Shown here: positions 53,940 through 62,306 of the stretch, one piece after another
Numbering within the stretch: the stretch's first letter is position 1
Layout: each line of letters starts with the position of its first letter
DNA from: Paenibacillus amylolyticus
GTDB lineage: Bacteria > Bacillota > Bacilli > Paenibacillales > Paenibacillaceae
DNA: 64,000 nt
Direction: 5' to 3'
Assembly (NCBI RefSeq): GCF_003719335.1
Contig: NZ_RIAS01000021.1
Coordinates: 1-64,000 of the forward strand
Position numbers and translations under genes: made by a program
Notes under the pieces: model-generated
What the model was told of the DNA's origin: nothing
The model's input: only the letters and a program-made list of their open reading frames with translations
Databases searched by the model: none

Positions 53940-54104
53940 GCTGCGTTAAAGCAGCGCAAACCTTCCCTTGAATGTAACGGAAGGACATTTTTACTGTCCG
54001 TTAGCACGCTTCTCAGTCGGTTTATTGCGTAACATGCCTGCCGGGATAGAGGACGGACAGACCAATACAAAGGTGCGCAAGGCACCCACGGAGGTATGTT
54101 AACT
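53940..54104 (+). other. Structured 5' leader of purA
   Basis: The ~165-nt untranslated leader has several possible stems: GCTGC/GCAGC (53940-53955), CCTTCC/GGAAGG (53961-53984), GGACA/TGTCC (53983-53999) and the long-range CTGTCCGT/ACGGACAG (53994-54001 with 54053-54060). GGTGC/GCACC (54072-54086) ends just before the ribosome binding site. The second and third overlap, as do the third and fourth, so they are mutually exclusive. I do not recognise a known riboswitch class. The rest of the gap 53663-53855 holds nothing I can assign. Confidence 0.45.
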
Positions 54105-55391
54105 ATGTCAACGGTAGTTGTAGTGGGAACGCAATGGGGAGACGAAGGTAAAGGTAAAATTACGGATTATTTGGCGGAAAGCGCTGATGTGGTGGCTCGT
54201 TACCAAGGAGGTAACAATGCTGGCCATACTATCCTGATCGACAACAAAAAGTATAAATTGACGATGATTCCATCGGGTATCTTTTACACAGACAAAGCTT
54301 GTGTGATCGGTAACGGTATGGTTATCAACCCGAAGGCACTTATCGAAGAAATTAATTATATTCATGATAACGGTTTTACAACGAAAAACCTGTCCATCAG
54401 TGAGCGTGCACATATCATCCTGCCGTATCACATGGTTCTGGATGCACTGGAGGAAGAGAGCAAAGGCCCGAACAAAATTGGTACAACCGGTAAAGGAATT
54501 GGCCCTTGTTACATGGACAAATCTGCCCGAATTGGTATCCGCATGGTGGATCTGCTGGATGCAGAAGATTTCGAATTGAAATTGCGTCATCTGGTTAAAG
54601 AGAAAAATCGTGTTATCGAGCAAGTATACAATGGTACTCCAGTGGATGTGGAAGAGATTCTGAAAGATTACCTCGGTTATGCAGAAATTCTTCGTCCTTA
54701 TGTGAAGGATACATCGGTTGTGCTGAATGATTCCATTGATGAGAATAAAAAAGTACTGTTTGAAGGCGCACAAGGTGTGATGCTGGACCTTGACCAAGGT
54801 ACGTATCCATATGTGACTTCTTCCAATCCGTCTGCAGGCGGCGTATGTATCGGTTCGGGTGTTGGTCCAGCACGCATTCAGCAAGTTATTGGCGTAGCGA
54901 AAGCATACACAACTCGTGTAGGTGACGGCCCATTCCCAACAGAATTGCATGATGCGATTGGCGACCAGATCCGTGAGACAGGTCATGAGTACGGAACGGT
55001 AACTGGACGTCCGCGTCGTGTGGGCTGGTTTGACAGTGTGGTTGTTCGTCATGCTCGTCGTGTAAGCGGCATTACAGGGCTGTCCTTGAACTCGTTGGAC
55101 GTTATGACAGGTCTGGATACCGTAAAAATCTGCACAGGTTATAAATTCCGTGGCGAGGTTATCACACACTACCCGGCTAGCCTCAAAATGCTGGCTGAAT
55201 GTGAAGCAGTATACGAAGAAATGCCAGGTTGGAGTGAGGACATTACTGGAGCGAAGAAGCTGGAAGATCTGCCGGTGAACACACAGAACTACGTAAAACG
55301 TGTGTCTGAACTGACAGGTATTCCGATCGCGATCTTCTCTGTAGGTCGTAACCGTGAGCAGACGAATCAGGTTCTGCCAATCTACGAATAA
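54105..55391 (+). CDS. purA: Adenylosuccinate synthetase
   Basis: The 428-residue enzyme makes adenylosuccinate from IMP, aspartate and GTP. It shows VVVVGTQWGDEGKGKITDYLAE, QGGNNAGHTI, GTTGKGIGPCYMDKSARIG and TRVGDGPFPTEL. The ATG at 54105 has GGAGGT 9 nt upstream. It is a single-gene unit with PurR-type operator, long leader and strong terminator. Confidence 0.98.
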   Translation: MSTVVVVGTQWGDEGKGKITDYLAESADVVARYQGGNNAGHTILIDNKKYKLTMIPSGIFYTDKACVIGNGMVINPKALIEEINYIHDNGFTTKNLSISERAHIILPYHMVLDALEEESKGPNKIGTTGKGIGPCYMDKSARIGIRMVDLLDAEDFELKLRHLVKEKNRVIEQVYNGTPVDVEEILKDYLGYAEILRPYVKDTSVVLNDSIDENKKVLFEGAQGVMLDLDQGTYPYVTSSNPSAGGVCIGSGVGPARIQQVIGVAKAYTTRVGDGPFPTELHDAIGDQIRETGHEYGTVTGRPRRVGWFDSVVVRHARRVSGITGLSLNSLDVMTGLDTVKICTGYKFRGEVITHYPASLKMLAECEAVYEEMPGWSEDITGAKKLEDLPVNTQNYVKRVSELTGIPIAIFSVGRNREQTNQVLPIYE

Positions 55392-55418
55392 AATGATATT
55401 TGAATAATAGATAGATAT

Positions 55419-55460
55419 ACCTCCAGTTGTTGCTACTCAGCGGCGACTGGAGGTTTTTTG
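55419..55460 (+). terminator. purA terminator
   Basis: ACCTCCAGT pairs perfectly with ACTGGAGGT across 18 nt and is followed by TTTTTT. Confidence 0.9.
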
Positions 55461-55643
55461 TGTCTGTTTTGGATATAATCCCTAGATTTCCGTCAATACT
55501 GGCTAACAGGATATACGTTGAACGAATGATATCTATACGAGCACAACGATGCAAAGTATACATGGATTCAACCCGTATAAAGTCGGTTATCCCCCGAAAT
55601 CCACTTGGATAAGGGAGAGCAAATTGGAGGGAGAGAAACAGAG

Positions 55644-56291
55644 ATGAAGTTGCTGATGTGGTTTGTCAAAATGGTGCTTATCGTGTTGCTGGTCAGTTCA
55701 CTGACATTGCTTACAACAGGTTTGATTGTGCAATCGTATGCCAAGTCATTACTTGCCAGTTTTAATATACAGTGGGAAGGTCAGCCCATGGGTCTGATGG
55801 GCATGTTCCAGGGGGCCTTGGGCGGCAAGCAGTCCAGTGAGGGAGAAAAGTCCGGGGATACGCCTGCGGATCAGCCGACGGGGACGGAAGAGGAAAAAGC
55901 TCCGGAGAATTCAATTTCGGTGATGGGCAACGGAACGAGTGAGGAAAACGCTGGAGTAGACAAAGGTAAGGATGATACTACAGCAGGATCAAATTCAGGC
56001 ACAGGACAGGCAGGATCCGGAACATCTAGCAACGATGAAACGGGCGATGATGCAATCGTTGTTACACCGGATGACATTACAGGCGCCAAAAACAAACTAC
56101 CGACGGAGGAAAAAGAACGTATTTTCACTCTGCTGATGAACAAGCTACCCCAGAAGGAAATGCAACAGATCTCAGGAGCGATGGAAGGTGGACTGACCGA
56201 GCAGGAGCTAAAAGAGATTGAACAGGTTATCTCAAAGTATCTCACGAGTGAGGAGTACGACAATTTGATGCAAGTGTTGCAGGCAGAATAG
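55644..56291 (+). CDS. Unrecognised membrane-anchored protein with acidic linker
   Basis: I do not recognise the family. The 215-residue protein has one N-terminal membrane segment (about 6-30, KMVLIVLLVSSLTLLTTGLIV) and a short MGLMGMFQGALGG region. A low-complexity Glu/Gly/Ser/Thr/Asp-rich stretch (about 65-140) follows. The C-terminal helical domain (KLPTEEKERIFTLLMNKLPQKEMQQISGAMEGGLTEQEL) is probably outside the cell. The ATG at 55644 has GGAGGGAGAG about 8 nt upstream; an earlier ATG at 55605 lacks a site. It could be a structural or sporulation-related protein, but nothing proves that. Confidence 0.7.
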   Translation: MKLLMWFVKMVLIVLLVSSLTLLTTGLIVQSYAKSLLASFNIQWEGQPMGLMGMFQGALGGKQSSEGEKSGDTPADQPTGTEEEKAPENSISVMGNGTSEENAGVDKGKDDTTAGSNSGTGQAGSGTSSNDETGDDAIVVTPDDITGAKNKLPTEEKERIFTLLMNKLPQKEMQQISGAMEGGLTEQELKEIEQVISKYLTSEEYDNLMQVLQAE

Positions 56292-56445
56292 AGGTGGGTT
56301 GTTGTATATTGTTACTCCCCCGCATCCACCAAGTAGGACAACAATCTGGAGTGGAGAAATATTACATCCATGTTGAAATGTATAACTCATTTCCCATATA
56401 ATTGAATGAATAGTAGAGAACGTACCTACCCAGGAGGAAGAGCAT

Positions 56446-56478
56446 ATGAAAATGAACCGCAAAGAACACGATATATAA
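56446..56478 (+). CDS. Possible 10-residue leader peptide upstream of the methyltransferase
   Basis: ATG at 56446, 7 nt after a strong AGGAGGA, opens a frame encoding MKMNRKEHDI and a TAA. It ends 133 nt before the methyltransferase start. The strong site for so short a frame suggests a regulatory peptide. The rest of 56292-56611 has hairpins but no other frame. Confidence 0.4.
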   Translation: MKMNRKEHDI

Positions 56479-56611
56479 CAACAGAACCTCTCCTTACCAC
56501 AGGCTTCTAGGCCGCAGAGTCGTGGCCCTCCGTTCATGCCTTTTTACCAATGGTACGCTGTACCGATAACGGAAAAGAGCATGAATATGGACTATTGGAG
56601 GCCTAATAACT

Positions 56612-57439
56612 ATGAATACATTGAATAATAAAGGTGCTAAAAATACAACATCAATGATGCCGGCTGAACAACTTGCTGCAATGAAGGAACGATTTGAGCA
56701 AGGATTAAAGGAAGCAGAACAGCCCTTCCATGGTTGGGATTTTGGATATATTACGAGTAGTGGGCGGATGCAGAGCGGTGTGATGCCATGGTCTTATAAT
56801 GAGATGGCACGGAGTTGCATGCAGGATACGAAGCGAATGTTGGATATGGGCACAGGCGGTGGTGAGCTGCTCTCGAGTCTGCTCCCTTTACCCCCGTATA
56901 CCTGTGCAACGGAAGGATATACCCCAAATATAGCGATTGCGAAGGACCGTCTTAGCCCGTTAGGTGTAAACGTGTATCCTGTAATAGATGATGCTCAGCT
57001 TCCTTTTGCAGATGAAGAATTTGATTTGATCCTCAATCGACATGAATCGTATGATCCACGGGAAGTATGGCGTGTGCTTTCAGAAGGTGGAGTGTTTCTG
57101 ACACAGCAGGTTGGTTGGTCGGATTGCCGTGAGATTAATGATCGATTAGGTATTCCAATGCCATCTGATTATGCTGGATGGGAGCTGGATTTCGCCGTGG
57201 ATCAGTTGGTGAGAAACGGTTTCCACATCTGGGATCAGCGTGAGTCTGCGCCTCTGCAGCGTTTTTATGACATTGGGGCTTTGGTGTACTATCTAAACAC
57301 CATCCCTTGGCAGGTACCTGATTTTACAGTGGAACGATTCCGTGATCCATTATGGGATATCCATCTGGTGATGGAGCGACATGGGTTCTGGGAAGTGCAA
57401 CAAAAGCGGTTTATTATAGGAGCAACCAAGAATAATTAA
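56612..57439 (+). CDS. Class I SAM-dependent methyltransferase
   Basis: The 275-residue protein has the SAM-binding motif RMLDMGTGGGELLSSL (about residues 76-91), an acidic residue ending the second strand (CATEGYTPN), and DLILNRHESYDPREVWRVLSEGGVFLTQQVG for motifs IV to VI. The C-terminal half is helical. The substrate is unknown. TTGGAGG is 10 nt before the ATG, and GGCCCTCC (56524-56531) could pair with it. A terminator follows, so it is a single-gene unit. Confidence 0.85.
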   Translation: MNTLNNKGAKNTTSMMPAEQLAAMKERFEQGLKEAEQPFHGWDFGYITSSGRMQSGVMPWSYNEMARSCMQDTKRMLDMGTGGGELLSSLLPLPPYTCATEGYTPNIAIAKDRLSPLGVNVYPVIDDAQLPFADEEFDLILNRHESYDPREVWRVLSEGGVFLTQQVGWSDCREINDRLGIPMPSDYAGWELDFAVDQLVRNGFHIWDQRESAPLQRFYDIGALVYYLNTIPWQVPDFTVERFRDPLWDIHLVMERHGFWEVQQKRFIIGATKNN

Positions 57440-57502
57440 AAAATGAATCTTGGGTTATGCGTGATGAGCCTGCCAGAGCATAAATAGAATAAGCGATGTT
57501 AT

Positions 57503-57540
57503 AATCCTTCATCAGAGTTTACTCTGATGGGGGATTTTTT
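57503..57540 (+). terminator. Terminator after the methyltransferase gene
   Basis: CATCAGAGT pairs with ACTCTGATG around TT, extended by AATCC/GGATT with small internal loops, followed by TTTTTT. Confidence 0.88.
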
Positions 57541-57636
57541 GTATTTACATGAAAAAGATAATGCAATTTAGTAGGTCTTAGAACCTAGTCCTAGATTGAG
57601 ATAAAAGGTACATAGTATAACTGGAGTTGAGGCATA

Positions 57637-57690
57637 ATGGGTGATGGAACATACGGCCTAACCAATGGATATATCAGGGAAACCATATAG
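57637..57690 (+). CDS. Possible 17-residue small protein
   Basis: An ATG follows GGAGTTGAGG and encodes MGDGTYGLTNGYIRETI. It lies in the 470-bp gap between the methyltransferase terminator and the M23 peptidase gene. There is no homology I recognise. Confidence 0.2.
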   Translation: MGDGTYGLTNGYIRETI

Positions 57691-57729
57691 GACGCGGCTT
57701 TGTGTTGTGAGGATAAGAGTTGAAATGAC

Positions 57730-57746
57730 TGTAAAACCTGTGTTAA
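57730..57746 (+). promoter_or_regulatory. WalR-type box upstream of the M23 peptidase
   Basis: TGTAAA-N5-TGTTAA matches the WalR (YycF) recognition pattern TGTWAH-N5-TGTWAH exactly. WalR controls wall hydrolases in B. subtilis and Staphylococcus, and walR itself lies 2 kb downstream. Confidence 0.7.
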
Positions 57747-57776
57747 AGTATACGGGTGTGATAAAAGGTTAAAATT

Positions 57777-57804
57777 TTGACACTTTTAAGAGCACAGCTA
57801 AAGT
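57777..57804 (+). promoter_or_regulatory. Probable promoter of the M23 peptidase gene
   Basis: TTGACA (57777-57782) and TAAAGT (57799-57804) are spaced 16 nt, about 30 nt downstream of the WalR-type box, leaving a leader of about 100 nt. The -10 is poor. Confidence 0.45.
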
Positions 57805-57910
57805 CCTGCTTTTTTAAATCATCATAACAATGAACTTACTTGCATAAGACTCGCCATGAGGTGAAGTCCGATTAAAATGCGGATCAAGAAGTACTGAAAA
57901 GGAGAGAATC

Positions 57911-59443
57911 ATGAAAGGTTTCAGAGGCAAACGCCAACCGGATCAACACCGGGTACACGAACAATCCGGAGAACACCGGACGGCCGAAGACAAAAACAGC
58001 ATGAGCATGTCCAACTTCAGTTCAAATAAGAAAAGAATATTGTCATCGCGCAAATGGATCATTACTGCAACATGTGGCATTCTAATTGCAGCATCGGTTG
58101 GATTCGGAGTTAAGCAATATGTGGCTTCCAATACGGTTCCTTATTATAAGGTTATCGTCAAGGGTACTGAAGTTGGCGCCATTGCAGATGAGGCACAGCT
58201 GCAACAGTTGTTTGCGAAAAAAACCGAAGAATACCGGGAGAAGTATCCGGATGCAGAGATGGTGCTGAACACAGATGGTATCACAACGGAAACGGTAAGA
58301 GCATATAAACCCGAAGTGAACAGCGAGCAAACGCTGGACAAGCTGGGAAATATGTTAACGGCTTACGCCAAAGGCGTGGAGCTTAAAGTGAACGGTGAAG
58401 TCGTCGGCATTGTGAAGGATCAGGAAACGGCAGACAAGATCCTGCAACAAGTACAGAGCAAATACATACCGGCATCGGCTGTGCGAAGCTCACTGAAAAC
58501 CAAGTCGGTATCGGCTAATTCCTCCAAAAAAGATAACGGGCCAAGTACAACGTTAAAATCCGTAGACATCAAAGAAGAAGTGACAACGGATACGGTGAAG
58601 GCGGACCCGAATAAAATATGGGATGTGTCCGAGGCGGTTAAAGCTTTAACCGTTGGTAAAGACGCGCCTGTAACTTACGTGGTGCGTGAAGGAGATACGA
58701 TCTCTTCCATCGCAGCCAAATATGAAATTACACAAAGCGAGATTCGCAAACATAACCCGGGCATCAAGGAGACATCGCTCCAGATTGGACAAGAGTTGAC
58801 TCTGACCGTACCGAAGCCGGCGATTACGGTTAAATCCGTGGAACAAGTGGTAGAGCAGATCGAAGTGAAACCACAGGTTGAGGTGCGCAAAAGTGCCGAG
58901 CTGAAGGCAGGTACGACGAAAGTGGTTCGTCCAGGCCAAAGCGGGTTGAAAAATATGCAGTATCGTATCACCAAAGAAAATGGCGAAGTCGTTCGCGAAG
59001 AATGGCTGGGTCAGGAAGTTCTCAAAACAGCGGTGACTGAGGTAGTGCTGAGCGGAACCAAAGTGGTTGGCGAAGGCACAGGGCAGTTTGCATGGCCTGT
59101 ATCCAATGCGACGATGAGCAGTAGCTTCGGCCAACGTTGGGGACGTCAGCACAAAGGTGTCGATCTGGTCGGTAATCGCGATGTGAAATCTGCAGATGAA
59201 GGTGTAGTTACTTTTGCAGGCCAAAAGAGCGGTTATGGAAATGTTATCATCGTTAACCATCGCAACGGATATGAAACACTCTACGGTCACTTGAATAGCA
59301 TCGGTGTTGATGTTGGCCAAGTGGTGGAGAAGGGTGACAGCATTGGTGTGATGGGCAATACTGGACGTTCCACAGGAACACATCTGCATTTTGAGATTTT
59401 GAAAAATGGTTCAGCTGAAAACCCGATGACATATCTGAATTAA
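57911..59443 (+). CDS. M23 murein endopeptidase with LysM and G5 domains
   Basis: The 510-residue protein has a basic cytoplasmic start and a membrane anchor (about 48-68). A LysM domain (about 255-300, TYVVREGDTISSIAAKYEITQSEIRKHNPG) and a G5-like region (about 305-390) follow. The C-terminal M23 domain has the zinc motif HKGVDLVG and HLHFEI. It should cut peptidoglycan cross-bridges. GGAGAG is 6 nt before the ATG. The WalR-type box upstream and walRK downstream suggest it is a WalR target. Confidence 0.92.
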   Translation: MKGFRGKRQPDQHRVHEQSGEHRTAEDKNSMSMSNFSSNKKRILSSRKWIITATCGILIAASVGFGVKQYVASNTVPYYKVIVKGTEVGAIADEAQLQQLFAKKTEEYREKYPDAEMVLNTDGITTETVRAYKPEVNSEQTLDKLGNMLTAYAKGVELKVNGEVVGIVKDQETADKILQQVQSKYIPASAVRSSLKTKSVSANSSKKDNGPSTTLKSVDIKEEVTTDTVKADPNKIWDVSEAVKALTVGKDAPVTYVVREGDTISSIAAKYEITQSEIRKHNPGIKETSLQIGQELTLTVPKPAITVKSVEQVVEQIEVKPQVEVRKSAELKAGTTKVVRPGQSGLKNMQYRITKENGEVVREEWLGQEVLKTAVTEVVLSGTKVVGEGTGQFAWPVSNATMSSSFGQRWGRQHKGVDLVGNRDVKSADEGVVTFAGQKSGYGNVIIVNHRNGYETLYGHLNSIGVDVGQVVEKGDSIGVMGNTGRSTGTHLHFEILKNGSAENPMTYLN

Positions 59444-59512
59444 GGATAGATCACGAGATAAAGTATAGGACACAAGGCATGGCGTCACGATGCTAAAATA
59501 AGAACAAGGCTC

Positions 59513-59538
59513 GCTGTAAAGCTGGCCTTGTTTTTTGG
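59513..59538 (+). terminator. Terminator after the M23 gene
   Basis: AACAAGGC pairs with GCCTTGTT and is followed by TTTT, separating the gene from walR. Confidence 0.85.
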
Positions 59539-59733
59539 TGTGAAATATTTTTTCAGGAAACGGCTTCCAAGAGGGGGATCGGGATGTGACGGTGCCTCAG
59601 GTATGTTAAACTAGAGAGTATAAGTCGTTGACTATATTCAACACACAACACGATATGGACTATAAGCAATACAATAGATTAGAGAGACAGCGCCAGTGGC
59701 GGATTAAGCAGGATATAGGGGTGAATTCAGCCG

Positions 59734-60456
59734 ATGCAGGGAAAGATTTTGGTGGTGGACGACGAGCAGCCCATCGCAGATATTCTGAAGTTTAATTTGG
59801 AAAAAGAGGGATACGAGGTTATCTGTGCGTTTGATGGTATTCGTGCGGTCGAACTGGCGTTATCCGAGAAACCGGATCTGATGCTTCTGGATCTGATGCT
59901 TCCGGGCAAGGACGGGATGGATGTGTGCCGAGAAGTGCGTGCTCATCTGGAGGTCCCGATTATTATGCTGACAGCCAAAGACGGAGAGATTGATAAAGTT
60001 CTGGGTCTCGAGCTAGGCGCAGATGATTATGTAACCAAACCTTTTAGCACACGGGAGTTGCTCGCACGGGTCAAGGCTCAGATGCGCAGACAGCAGAAAC
60101 CGGCAACGATTGTAGAAGCGCCAGAGGAAGAAGGGAAGCAGATCCTGCGGCTGTTTGATCTGGCTTTTGATATGGACATGTATACGGCATACAAGGGCGG
60201 GGAACCGCTTGATCTAACGCATCGGGAATATGAGCTGCTCTATTATATGGCTAAGCATTCGGGCAAAGTCATGACACGAGAGCATCTGTTGCAAGCCGTA
60301 TGGGGATATGAATATTTTGGAGATGTGCGTACAGTGGATGTGACCATCCGCAGGCTGCGGGAGAAGATTGAAGAAAATCCGAGCAAGCCGGAAACGATTC
60401 TGACTCGCAGGGGGCTTGGCTATCTCGTGCGCAGTGCCAAAAGCGTGGGGATATAA
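59734..60456 (+). CDS. walR: Response regulator WalR (YycF)
   Basis: The 240-residue OmpR-type regulator has an acidic pocket (VVDDEQ), a phospho-Asp in LMLLDLMLPGKDG, the switch Thr/Lys (MLTAKDG, YVTKPFS), and a winged-helix C-terminus (LTHREYELLYYM to TRRGLGYLVR). WalR is the essential wall-homeostasis regulator in low-GC Gram-positives. GGGGTG lies 10 nt before the ATG. Its TAA overlaps walK by one base. Confidence 0.95.
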   Translation: MQGKILVVDDEQPIADILKFNLEKEGYEVICAFDGIRAVELALSEKPDLMLLDLMLPGKDGMDVCREVRAHLEVPIIMLTAKDGEIDKVLGLELGADDYVTKPFSTRELLARVKAQMRRQQKPATIVEAPEEEGKQILRLFDLAFDMDMYTAYKGGEPLDLTHREYELLYYMAKHSGKVMTREHLLQAVWGYEYFGDVRTVDVTIRRLREKIEENPSKPETILTRRGLGYLVRSAKSVGI

Positions 60457-62306
60457 TGGGCCGATTCTCGCAATTTTCGTTCTTTCGAACGATTCAGGCG
60501 AAATTAATTATTATATATGTACTGCTGATTCTCATTGCGATGCAATTGATCGGCGTTTATTTTGTAAGTGCGATGAAGAACTCGCTCACCAGCAACTTCA
60601 CGGAGGATTTGCAAGCACGGGCAGAGATGTTGTCGGTGTTAGTCGGTCAGACGATGGCTGGTGGAGAAGCGGAGGCTGGAGAGGACAAAACGGAGAACCT
60701 GCGTGTGCTGGTCAACAATCTGTTTAATATCAACGGCGCCGAGATTCAGGTGCTGGATGCCAGCGGAAAGGTGCTTACGACTTCGTTAAGTTCACATTCT
60801 GATTATATTGGGCGAAAAAATACCCAGACCGTTGTCAGCCGTGCGTTGCAAGGTATTCGGGACAATGAGGAATATATCGTAGACGAGGATAATGTTCGCA
60901 AAAAAGTCGTGGCCAAGCCGGTATTATCCGGCGGCAAAATTATTGGAGCGGTCTACATCGCCGCTTCGATGAATGAGCTGTACGCGACGATGGAAGGCAT
61001 AAACAAGATTTTCATCTCCGGTATTTTGATTGCCTTGGTGTTAACGGCGGTGCTCGGTGTCATTCTGTCACATACGATCACCCAGCCAATTAAGGAAGTG
61101 ACGAGGCGGGCAACCGCGGTTGCAGAAGGAAACTTCGATCAGCAGACACCGGTATTTGGCACAGATGAGATTGGTCAGCTTAGCCGGGCGTTTAACTATA
61201 TGACCAGCAGGCTGCGAGATGCTCTTTCCCAGAACGAAGAGGAGAAGGAGAAGCTGACCTCCATCCTTACCAATATGAGTGATGGTGTTGTTGCGACAGA
61301 TGAGTATGGCAAAGTCATTCTGGTCAACCGCCGTGCCAGCAGCATTCTGGGCATGCGTCCTTCCGACATTGAAGGCCGGCATTTTGCTGTCCTGCTGGGC
61401 ATTGATCCGGAGGATGCGGAAGCGCTGGCGAGTGGTTTTACTGGCTCAACACTTCTCCAGATTGCTCCAGCAGGTCAGGAGGAGCCGGTAGTGATTCGCA
61501 TGACGTTCACGCCTGTGCACCGGCGTGAGCTGGGAATCACCGGCACAATTGCGGTACTTCAGGATGTAACGGAGCAGGAAGAGCTGGAAAACTCCCGGCG
61601 TGAATTCGTGGCAAATGTATCACATGAGCTGCGTACACCGCTGACGACTATTAAGAGTTATGCCGAAGCGCTGGATGATGGGGCGTTGGAAGATCCACAA
61701 CTTGCCGGGCGTTTTGTCGGTGTCATTCAGAATGAGACCGAGCGCATGATCCGTTTGGTGACTGACCTACTGCATCTGTCCAGACTGGATTCCAAGGAAG
61801 CGTTACTGCGCAAGCAACCTATCGATATTTTGGAGATGCTGGAGGAAGTCACGGATCGATTCTCCTTCCAGATGCACCAGAAGGATATTCAGTCAGTGCT
61901 TTCTGTGGAGAATGATATTCCACCTGTTCCGTTAGATCGGGATCAGATTGATCAGGTTCTGGACAATGTAGTGTCCAATGCATTGAAATATACGCTGGAG
62001 GGCGGCACCATTACGATTGCAGCCCGGCGCAGCGATGAGCATACGTTAGCCATCTCCGTATCTGATACAGGTATGGGTATTCCGCAGCGTGATCTGGATC
62101 GGATATTTGAACGTTTTTACCGCGTTGACAAAGCACGTTCTCGCAGCATGGGGGGCACAGGGCTTGGATTGTCCATTGCCCGGGAAATTGTAAAAGCTCA
62201 CGATGGAAGCATCTCTCTGGAGTCTGAGGTAGACGTTGGCACAACGGTAACGTTCACATTGCCAATGCGTGATAAGGGAGGTGAGCACCTTGAAGGAACG
62301 GATTAA
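60456..62306 (+). CDS. walK: Sensor histidine kinase WalK (YycG)
   Basis: The 616-residue kinase has two membrane segments (about 14-34 and 180-200) around an extracellular sensor domain. HAMP, a PAS domain (about 268-375) and HisKA with VSHELRTPLTT follow. The ATPase domain has NALKYT, DTGMGIPQRD and GTGLGLSIAREIV. It phosphorylates WalR in response to the state of the cell wall. It is directly coupled to walR. Confidence 0.95.
   Translation: MGRFSQFSFFRTIQAKLIIIYVLLILIAMQLIGVYFVSAMKNSLTSNFTEDLQARAEMLSVLVGQTMAGGEAEAGEDKTENLRVLVNNLFNINGAEIQVLDASGKVLTTSLSSHSDYIGRKNTQTVVSRALQGIRDNEEYIVDEDNVRKKVVAKPVLSGGKIIGAVYIAASMNELYATMEGINKIFISGILIALVLTAVLGVILSHTITQPIKEVTRRATAVAEGNFDQQTPVFGTDEIGQLSRAFNYMTSRLRDALSQNEEEKEKLTSILTNMSDGVVATDEYGKVILVNRRASSILGMRPSDIEGRHFAVLLGIDPEDAEALASGFTGSTLLQIAPAGQEEPVVIRMTFTPVHRRELGITGTIAVLQDVTEQEELENSRREFVANVSHELRTPLTTIKSYAEALDDGALEDPQLAGRFVGVIQNETERMIRLVTDLLHLSRLDSKEALLRKQPIDILEMLEEVTDRFSFQMHQKDIQSVLSVENDIPPVPLDRDQIDQVLDNVVSNALKYTLEGGTITIAARRSDEHTLAISVSDTGMGIPQRDLDRIFERFYRVDKARSRSMGGTGLGLSIAREIVKAHDGSISLESEVDVGTTVTFTLPMRDKGGEHLEGTD

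Noticed and set aside
53940..54104. Known purine or other riboswitch in the purA leader
   Set aside because: The conserved junction and loop sequences of the purine class are not present, so it is reported only as an unclassified structured leader.
54108..55169. A 353-codon open frame antisense to purA
   Set aside because: It mirrors the purA codons, has no ribosome binding site and gives a Cys/His/Thr-rich product typical of antisense frames.
57805..57910. A cyclic di-AMP (ydaO-type) riboswitch before the M23 gene
   Set aside because: The leader is too short and lacks the conserved core segments of that class.
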